A stretch of DNA of 27,064 nucleotides, from contig BLXT01005946.1 in NCBI GenBank assembly GCA_019648995.1, forward strand, positions 1,382,173-1,409,236, read 5' to 3'. The notes beneath the pieces are model-generated. The model made no database searches and was not told the DNA's origin. It saw only the letters and a list, made by a program, of their open reading frames with translations. The translations under genes were made by a program, and so were the position numbers. Shown piece after piece: positions 19,718 through 27,064 of this stretch. The DNA is from Plakobranchus ocellatus. Its lineage: Eukaryota; Mollusca; Gastropoda; Plakobranchidae. Position 1 is the first letter of the stretch. The number at the start of each line of letters is the position of its first letter.

Positions 19718-20064
19718 GGCAAGGGTGGAGGACTGCGGTCCCTATCAGTTTTCCTCCTAAAGTGGATGGCCATTTCGATTATTTAACGCCGATGGGTGTA
19801 CAAACTACTGCTACTTCGATATGTTTTTTTTTATGATGTTTTTTTAACGGCTGGCTCTATTTCTATGGAAGTTAGAAAAAAAAATTATTCTCATAATATC
19901 AGCTACAAACGAAATGAAGAGGCAACATTTTATGTCTAGATATTAAATCTAGATCTAGACACTGATAACACTTGTTGCCCACCCACTGACGTCAAATAAT
20001 CGAAATGGCCGACTTCCTCAGGTGGACAAAGTAGGGACCGTAGTGCTCCACCAGTGCCCTAGAT
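19718..20064. mobile_element. Foldback-type element with long inverted ends
   Basis: The ends form imperfect inverted repeats of roughly 65-75 bp: GGTGGAG.ACT.CGGTCCCTA on the outside and a perfect 17-bp core, GGCCATTTCGATTATTT (19768-19784) against its reverse complement (19994-20010). AGATCT sequence lies just outside both ends. The right arm contains TGACGTCA at 19987-19994, a perfect CRE. No ORF with similarity. Confidence 0.65.
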
Positions 20065-20260
20065 CTAGATCTAGATCTAGAGATTTAGATCTACTAAATT
20101 TAGATCCTGATCTCAAAATTTTAGATGATCTTGATCTAGAATCTAGATATCTAGATCTAGAACTCCCAAGACTCACCAAAAATATAGACCTAGATCGAGA
20201 TTTTAGTTTCAGCAATGTCCTTTCTGGAAGTTTAAACTAATCTAGATTCTAGTTCCAGAT
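20060..20260. repeat. AGATCT/TCTAGA-rich low-complexity block
   Basis: Dense run of CTAGATCTAGATCT-like sequence with interruptions. The ORFs on both strands (DLDLE... and SRSRS...) are direct products of the hexamer and not genes. Smaller clusters of the same words occur near 4205-4725, 17985-18030, 19695-19718, 19935-19960 and 26820-26845. Confidence 0.85.
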
Positions 20261-20426
20261 AAATCCGTAATCATTTTGTGTTTTCAATTATCTATTGAGT
20301 ATCGAATTTTCCCTCTCTGGAGACTGACGGGAGTTTCAGAAGAGGCCAAGATTTGTTGTTTTGAGCAAAGGAAGACTGCTAGTATCTATCTGGCACCGAA
20401 ATCAGGGTTGCCAGATCAGTTTTCTT

Positions 20427-20496
20427 CACTGAACTAAAATAGTCTATAATTATATCAGAGTACCAGATTGTACTCTGTTATAATTATAGTTCAGTG
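20427..20496. repeat. 70-bp near-palindrome (hairpin)
   Basis: The left arm CACTGAACT...TATAATTATATCAGAGTAC pairs with the right arm GTACTCTGTTATAATTATAG then TTCAGTG across a 6-base loop. One arm carries an extra stretch of about 10 bases (AAAATAGTC). It may be a tiny inverted-repeat element or a transcribed hairpin. Confidence 0.7.
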
Positions 20497-20499
20497 TTT

Positions 20500-20920
20500 T
20501 TTTTCTTCTCATTTTCATAGTGCCAGAAAAGGGCCAGGTTTTGAGACAAACTTATAAGCGTGAAACAAAACTTTGTAGACTGCAAATTAATACCTTATAC
20601 GAGCTCGTAACATGTAACTCCCCAAAATTAAATCTAAAAGTCAAAGGTAAAACAGTTATTTTACATTTTGACTTATTTGCAGTTTATGATTGCGTGGTTA
20701 GATCTTTTTCTATGTATGCCTTTTCTAAATCGCCTTGGTAGTAACAGTCAATGTGATATCTTAGTAAATAAACCAAGCATATTCGTGATCAAGAACTAAC
20801 AATCTCGAGTCTAGATTCTAAAGTAGATGTACAGACCTAGACAATAATTGAAACAAAATGAAAAAAAAAATGTTGTTCCAGGGTGTTACTGAAGGGGAGA
20901 AGGGGAAGGCGGTAAGAGAA
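20500..20920. other. Unassigned AT-rich sequence
   Basis: A plus-strand ORF at 20520-20741 has no recognisable family. Nothing else seen. Confidence 0.4.
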
Positions 20921-21165
20921 ACTAGCTTTTGGCGCCACAGTGGCAACTTATTTACTTGTCATGAGAACAGAGAAAACAGAGTACGATAAACAAGAGAGCT
21001 TACTGCTGTGGCTGATTTCCGCAAACTCCTCTTCGCTCACTACAACTGGCCACAACATGGCGGCGATGCTTTTTGTGCCGAAAAACCGCCAGTCGCAGGA
21101 TGGGCGAAAGGAAGGCAGCGCAGTGGGCAGGCAGTCTGCACTAGCAGCAATTTATTCGTAACATA
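20920..21165 (+). promoter_or_regulatory. GC-richer island with YY1-like site and small ORF
   Basis: AACATGGCGGCG at 21054-21065 matches the YY1 core (AAGATGGCGGC), which in animals often overlaps the start codon of housekeeping genes. From that ATG (21057) a 35-codon ORF reads MAAMLFVPKNRQSQDGRKEG and ends at 21161; it could be a first coding exon, but no clear donor or continuation was found. Possible fossil or unrecognised promoter. Confidence 0.3.
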
Positions 21166-21600
21166 AAGATGGCTAAGCTATATTATTACTTACTTAGCAG
21201 GTCCCAATTTGATCTATGGACACGAAAATTTTATATATTGCGTACTTGTACGATATCAATCGATTTTTTTTGCTTTGGTTTTCTTTATTAAAGAATCATT
21301 AGATTTGTCCTCTCTCTGTCTCTTTCTTTCCCTATTTCTTTCTTTGTCTCTCTCTCTCTCTCTCAATCTCTCCTTCTCTCTACAAACATATCTTTACGGA
21401 TTCTTCCAACAAGCCTTTAGACCATGTATTAAAGCACATACGTATTAAAAAGCTTGTAATGTTATTTAGGATGATCATGTAAGCAATAGTGAAATTGTTT
21501 CAAATTAAGTGTTTTATGAGCATGTTCGGTCAGTATTTTTATATTTTATTTACATATGAGATTAGATTTTTACATCTATCGACTATTTCTCTTCCTATTC
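21166..21600. repeat. AT-rich sequence with a CT-rich simple repeat
   Basis: Imperfect pyrimidine tract from about 21309 with a (TC)n core near 21345-21364. ORFs rich in serine and leucine here are translations of the repeat. Confidence 0.8.
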
Positions 21601-21601
21601 A

Positions 21602-21604
<3 letters not shown>

Positions 21605-21644
<40 letters not shown>
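21605..21644 (+). repeat. (CT)20 microsatellite
   Basis: Forty uninterrupted bases of CTCTCT. Likely polymorphic. Confidence 0.95.
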
Positions 21645-21647
<3 letters not shown>

Positions 21648-21664
21648 CTCGCTTATGTCAATGT

Positions 21665-21745
21665 GTCAATGGTTGAGCGGCCGGCGGCCCAGTAGGTCGG
21701 CACTTACGCAGTCCCCGAAAAATCATAGGGGGCGCTGTTTTTGGC
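21665..21745 (+). promoter_or_regulatory. Short GC-rich patch with a CTCF-like core
   Basis: GC-rich patch (GAGCGGCCGGCGGCCC at 21675-21690). AGGGGGCGCTG at 21727-21737 matches the core of the bilaterian CTCF motif. Occupancy cannot be judged from sequence. Confidence 0.3.
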
Positions 21746-23660
21746 TCAGGAAGTTTTTAATGAAGGGGCAGAAAGAACAGTGATTAGTCTTATTACCGTA
21801 GCGATATTTGCAGACTTTGAACGAAGTAAAGCATAGGCAAGTTTCACCTTGAGGGGAAATTGTTCACAGGATGGGAATTGCTGCGCTTCCCCGTCCAGAA
21901 ATTTAATAAACGAGATTTGGATAAATTCATTCATTCGTGAATATTACTTTTTTGAATGAACCATGAAGAACTTGACATAGAATGTTCATAATGATTGGAA
22001 TTCAAATGATATCATTTTAAAAATTGTATTTAAAAGAAATATTAAAAATAGATTAAAATATAACTGGGAAACATCAAGTTAATTATATCAACTAGAAATT
22101 TGGTTAAGTCCTTTAAGTTAGTAGACAAAAATTACTTCGATCATCATTGTCTTGTAACAGGGAGTGTATTCCTGATAATTTGGCAAGATAAGGAAAAGTT
22201 CTATGATTCTAAAGGTATTACTTTCGCTTATAGCTTAACTCATCTCAACATCATGAAATTGCGTCCTCATCCCCATTTTCTCTTTTCCTTCTACTGCACA
22301 ATAAGCTGTCATGGTGTCACTTTGTGCAGCTGCTTCGGTCATTCTCTTCACTCACAAAAGGCGGCCTCGGCTTTAAGCTTTGTAGACTTCTGATGTCTAG
22401 CTCAACCTCAAATTGTGTTGTCTTTTCTTGTTTTCACTTCAGAAAGGAAAGGAACAATAACGTTGCTGACATCATTTGCTCTTGAGGGCATGTGCTGTCA
22501 AATAGGGTGAAAATTTATATTTCTTTATGTTTTGGCTTTATTCGTGAATGTGTTTGAGTCAAATTAGACAATGGACGGTGAAAAAAATTGTTTTTGATAA
22601 ATTACGTAATATATATGTCAGCCATCTTGAATTTTTTAATGTAAACCGTTTTTGCATCAAACTTTTTTTTTTTTTACCAATTTCCCTGAAATTTGGCTTG
22701 AATCATCTAAGAAGCCACATAAACATTCCTGTAAAGGGTTTTTTGATTCATAAAGTTTTCTTCTTACAGTGCATGAACAAAATGTAGCAAAATGACAACT
22801 TTCTAATTTCTCATAATTTTCCACACTTGAACAATGATAACTTCAAAATAAAACATGCTACAGCTTAACTACTCTTTACGTCATTGTTATAGGTATATAT
22901 GTTGTGTGAAAGTTTCAGGTCATTTGGATTGAAAACAAAAAAGCTTTATGGATATTAGTGCAAAAAAGCCACTTCTGAGAAAACGGACAATAAAGATTTT
23001 TGAGTAAGAGGAAAAACATAGTACTCGTCTCTCCAAACATTCAAATTATGACCTGAAAAAAAAATTGTTTCCATTATAAATTCAGCCTTTTTACTGTATG
23101 AAAATGGCTGAGGGAGCCAAATAAGCCGATTTCTAAAGTTCGAAAAAAATCGCCTATAAATATTTGACCGTTCATGTCCTTAAGCTAGCAATCCATACTG
23201 TAAAGAATAAATGTTTTGAACCTGGCACATTACTGGCTTTGTGTAAGACTATGAGCTGATAGTGTCATGGGTATGTCGTTAAACTGCATCCGTCAGACAA
23301 TCAGCGACTAAACCGGTAACCCCATCAATTCGAAATTTATGAAGAGGTTAGTGGAACTCACCAAAAATAACACTTGCAAAAGGTGGAAGATCCTTAATAG
23401 GACAATGCCATCCATAGATCTCCACTGTCTTGTGGTTTAATTGCAACAAAACAAAACAAAACAAAAAAAAACAGGCTAGGGGAGCGCCCGTACACAAACA
23501 GGCAGTAAGCATGGAGAAACCACTGCTATAATTTCCTATGATGCAAAACCAAATTAAAATCTCAGTTAAATACGGTAAGGGAGTTTATGATTCCGATCCA
23601 AATTTCTCATCCGACAAGGAGAGCCTTGTGCAGCAGGTGGCTCCAGGGCATAATCTAGCG
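21746..23660. other. Unassigned AT-rich sequence
   Basis: ORFs at 22100-22393 and 22548-22787 have no recognisable domain or splice context. Contains A runs near 23455-23471. No repeat pair noticed. Confidence 0.45.
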
Positions 23661-23690
23661 TAAGGGATAGGTGATAGGTGATAGGTGATT
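23661..23690 (+). repeat. Short tandem repeat (ATAGGTG)3
   Basis: Three adjacent ATAGGTG units, followed by ATTGATA. Confidence 0.85.
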
Positions 23691-23699
23691 GATAACTGC

Positions 23700-24344
23700 T
23701 ATTTATTATGCTAGACATTGTTGGTAACAATCTGAGAGTAATTAGACATCTATACATCAGTGTCTAAAGTCATAACTTTTGAAAAATATTTAAACTTAGA
23801 AGCCATTGTGCTCTTTCGGCATACGGCGTACGGGAATGTTAAAGCTGCATTCAAATTTTGAACAAAACCCATGTATGAACAACAAAATGTTCGAAAAAAA
23901 TAAGAATTCTCTTTTCGGTCAAAGCGACTTTAATCCATAATGCCCAAGTTTAATTTTTCTTTTCAAATTTTCATACAATTTTGATCGAAATGGCGTGAAT
24001 TGAACAATTTAACATTATTTTTTTATTAATTCATTTTTTCAAAGAGCATTGGACACATTTTATTCCGTCCTTTAAAAAGGACGCTGGGCACAAAAGGTGC
24101 ATATTGTGGTTTAGGTATTATATAAGCTACGTGCCTTAAATAACATCCAGTGGTAGCAAATATTAAAAAAAAATAGCAGACAAAGGGTTAATTTTTGATT
24201 ATCAAACTGTGAATTCTTTAAAATAAATATTGTTTTTTCATAAAGATATTAGAATTGTATACAAAATAGACATAACTATTGCACAAAAACCAGACATAAA
24301 AAAGTCTTAGTTTAAACTCTAACAAAAAAAAATATTTTATAATC
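23700..24344. other. Unassigned sequence beside the piggyBac remnant
   Basis: Contains TTTAAAAAGGACGCTGGGCA near 24071 and AAAGGGTTAA ending at 24191, which resembles a piggyBac-type end, but no partner end was found. Confidence 0.35.
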
Positions 24345-24957
24345 AAACATAACATCCTGCACCACGCTTCAAATGCATAAGAATATTGCATGCCTTGCAG
24401 AAACATGAAGTTTGGCTTTCTTGTCACAGTGAGGGCAGCAGTAGGAGATGGTCGACTCCGCTATGACAGTCATTATCAGAATCTTTCTGTTGCTTTGTCA
24501 GATTGGCTTTGGCATTGTCTGCTGAGCATGTACAAGGCAGATGTACACCATAGCTACACTTCTCTTGAAGCCAAATAGGTTTTAAAAGTGATCTGTGTCC
24601 GGAGCAAGGGATATCCAATGCAGCAGCCAGACATTCTGTGACTCTCTCTGTGAATTTTTCAGTTCTGTCAGGACTATCACTATCAGAAACATCTCTGTGC
24701 CGTTGGTTCAAAGAGTGCTTGTTGCTCTAACCTCTTTTACGTAACGCTTTGAGGAATCCAAAGCTTGTAAAATAGTTGTCAAAGTAGAGGTGATAGTGTG
24801 ATTCCTTTGGCAAATTGTCCACAATACTTATGACGATAGTATGGCAGAGACTAAATCCTCCTGCCCCTTGACAGGGATCTAGATAGGCTTCATACCCAAG
24901 TGATGTAGCAATCACCCATTGCGTGTACCGAAATCTAATTTGCTTTCCTTTGATTCA
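24345..24957 (-). pseudogene. Broken piggyBac (PGBD-like) transposase
   Basis: The minus strand reads GKQIRFRYTQWVIATSLGYE (from about 24948), then DPCQGAGGFS and HYHLYFDNYFTSFGFLKALR before a stop after RKRG. This matches the piggyBac transposase core: the KPIRFGYK.W segment, Y.GKG, and FDNYFTS with its catalytic aspartate (second of three). Further down, CCPHCDKKAKLHV and, after a frameshift, CKACNILMH resemble the C-terminal cysteine-rich domain. Between them (24424-24711) is an open stretch I cannot match. Weak similarity may extend upstream to about 25050 (LSKDKSPKVRSS). A stop codon, frameshifts and a missing central part make it nonfunctional. Confidence 0.72.
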
Positions 24958-25059
24958 TTCTGAACACAGGCTACAGGATTTTATTGTTTGCTATGTGAAT
25001 GTAGCACATATGATGATCGAACCTTAGGGCTCTTGTCCTTCGACAAGGTAAGATGTTAC

Positions 25060-27064
25060 TCCCACAATGTGGGCCAAAATTCTGGAAAGGTATTATGATA
25101 TCGATTTTTTCTTTACTTTAATTTCAGTTTAGAAGTACTAGAAATGAGTCAAGAAAACGGACCAGAATCCTTCATTGTAAAATCCTATGAAGTAGCCATG
25201 CAAAAATTCTGTTTAAAAAAAAATATTGCGTTCTTATATGAAAGCTCAAATACTAAAAAAAAAATATTTTAAAAATCAGAAAATAACATATGACATTAAC
25301 ATTATCATTGTTGTTGCAAAGACGTGCATGAATAAAGTTGAAAACCTGCAGCCATATCCTAAATTAGTAGGCCTACTTGAAGCTAAGATGAATATAATAG
25401 GGAACTGAAAATTTGGAAGTGTAAATAAACTACATTAGAAAGATAATAGAGAAATTTGCAGGCCTACTAAGTTGATGCTACTAATGCTGTTGTTTTATGA
25501 TATTTACCGAAAAAAAATCTAATTAAAGGTATTCGGTGGTTTATTTCCACTTTGTGTGTTACTTATCAATATATTCAACTTTTCCACTTAAGTTCTCCTT
25601 CTCCTTGTTCCCTCAATTCCTCTCTTTGTTTTGTCTTAAGAAAGGAGATAGACCTAAAAGCGAGGATAGGCGTGAAAATGAAAATTATCTTGTCCTTTTT
25701 TTTTTTTTTCTTCAAATTCCTAATAATAATCATTCGTGTTTAAATTAGCAATTACGTTTTTTTAATTTGCTTTATTTGTATTCGTATTTATTTACTTTCT
25801 TGTTAATCATATTTTATTTACACGGATTATTTACCTGTTTATAAATTTGTCATGTTCTAATTTAACAAGTTAGTTACAAAATCTGATATCGGCAGGAACT
25901 CTTAAAGGTGATAAGGCAAACCTTCCGACGGCAAACGAATTCAATTTAGAGAAAAATTTGCAATGCTGTTGATTTATGTATACTGGTATAAATAAGTATC
26001 ATTGGCTTTGTTAAAATTTTTAATATTCTAATTTCCTCTACACTGTGTCCGTGCCAAACCTTGCAAAACTTATCCTATTTATCCTTATCCTTATTCAAAA
26101 TTATTCAGCTCAATCCTGTAAAACTCGCTTCATGTTATAATGACAACTAGACTTCATTAAATCTTTTGATTAAAGTGATATCTCTAAACTATATACACAC
26201 ATATGTGGATGTGTGTCGATTACATTTCTGGTAGAATTTTATTATAAATACTAGCCTGTATATTTGTGCATTTTGAATTTTATGTCACGTAAAACTCCTG
26301 AACCATAGAACAGAATGACTTTCAATTTTTGTATGAAAGATAGCTGTGGCTGAAGGGTGCACAGAAGTCCAAATTCTACTTTTTCTGCTTTTTTGTTTTT
26401 ATATTGTTTCCTCAATTATAACTCAGGATTTTACGATCAGCCATCTTGCTAACTTTCAAATGTATAAACCTAAATTTCCGGTTTATAATTGTCTACATTA
26501 CGGCCATAGAGATACGTTAATCAATTGCTTTCACTCAGGACTGCATTGGAATCGAAAGTCTAGATTTTAGCTTAGTTATTCAGGGCCGGATCCAGAGTTT
26601 TCGGAAGCTTCCTTTGCAAAAGTTATGTACTTGTGGATGTTGTATACTATTTTAGTGCCAGGAGAGGCCGTATTTTTACTCTCAAGTTAAAAAAATTCAC
26701 AACTCTCCCTTCTAAAGTTCTTGATCAGGCCCTGATATTTAAATCAAGGCGTCATTGTTTAGATCCAGATAGGCCTGGTTAGGCCTTGAGATCCAGATTC
26801 AATGGCTTATTATCACTTTAGATCCACGGGAATCTAGATCTAAACTAGCAGGAATTCATTACTTAATAAATCACTCAGAAGTTCAAGGAAAAATAACATT
26901 CAAGGTACACAAATACATAAAGGGAATACTTCAGCATCTCATTTTATTTCACGCGGCGCGCATGTTATTCAGATTTAGATTCTAGGGTTCCCTTTGATCT
27001 AAATGTTTGAAACGGCATCTCTTGTCGATATCTGGATTATTCGTAACCCCCCCCCCCCTCTCTC
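25060..27064. other. Unassigned AT-rich sequence to the right edge
   Basis: No gene recognised. Contains TAGGCCTA-type words (25369, 25461, 26769), AGATC/TCTAGA words (26759-26845 and 26970-26985), a GCGCGC patch at 26955 and a C run followed by CT at 27047-27064. ORFs at 25226-25408, 25536-25748 and 26346-26570 show no domain. Confidence 0.5.

Noticed and set aside
20018..20240. ORFs on both strands encoding SRSRS-rich and DLDLE-rich peptides, resembling an SR protein
   Set aside because: They are direct translations of the AGATCT/TCTAGA repeat and are open on both strands for that reason.
21209..21783. ORFs with long SLSLSL runs
   Set aside because: Translations of CT repeats.
24172..24191. 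AGCAGACAAAGGGTTAA as a third piggyBac end
   Set aside because: The orientation is wrong for the adjacent transposase and no partner TTAACCCTTT was found to the left within reasonable distance.

Overview
The window is eukaryotic, AT-rich animal DNA. Its one clearly supported host gene lies on the minus strand and is split by GT-AG introns of about 0.7 to 3.1 kb. The rest is intergenic sequence full of decayed transposons and repeats. Clusters of the palindromic words TCTAGA/AGATCT and TAGGCCTA, RTE-type LINE remnants and piggyBac-like elements suggest a mollusc, perhaps a gastropod. That assignment is inference from sequence flavour only.

Positions 1 to 11196: seven consecutive coding exons of a flavin-containing amine oxidase of the polyamine oxidase/LSD1-like family. 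Intron phases match at every junction. The product starts with a probable signal peptide, followed by a Rossmann FAD-binding motif, an RFGGR motif, a DLGG motif and the conserved NKV lysine. 436 complete residues are visible. The C-terminal exon, which should carry the last FAD-binding motif, lies beyond the left edge. The largest intron holds two copies of a roughly 205-bp direct repeat.

Positions 11200 to 15480: no gene recognised. The region holds a TG microsatellite, a pyrimidine-rich degenerate tandem repeat (about 12600-13165), a GC-richer island with an E-box that could be the upstream promoter of the oxidase gene (13395-13480), a degenerate array of units containing AC tracts (14140-14960), and a CCAAT/TATA/GC-box cluster (15189-15263).

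Positions 15494 to 16307: a composite RTE-like LINE insertion with a (TGA)n tail. It carries an inverted upstream RT fragment and is bracketed by a 9-bp direct repeat, as expected for a twin-primed insertion. A 110-base assembly gap follows at 16431-16540.

Positions 16680 to 20500: a nest of mobile elements. A 22-23 bp motif (GTGTGTCAT.ATCACGTCC) recurs in both orientations and bounds two related units of about 197 bp. The second unit is split by a 982-bp piggyBac-like TTAA element; the first unit serves as a paralogous empty site. A second, 240-bp TTAA element, a foldback element containing a perfect CRE, an AGATCT-rich block and a 70-bp palindrome follow.

Positions 20500 to 27064: mostly unassigned AT-rich sequence with CT microsatellites, a small GC-richer island (20920-21165), a CTCF-like core and a broken piggyBac transposase (about 24345-25050, minus strand). 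No second intact host gene could be supported, and no RNA gene or CRISPR array was seen.
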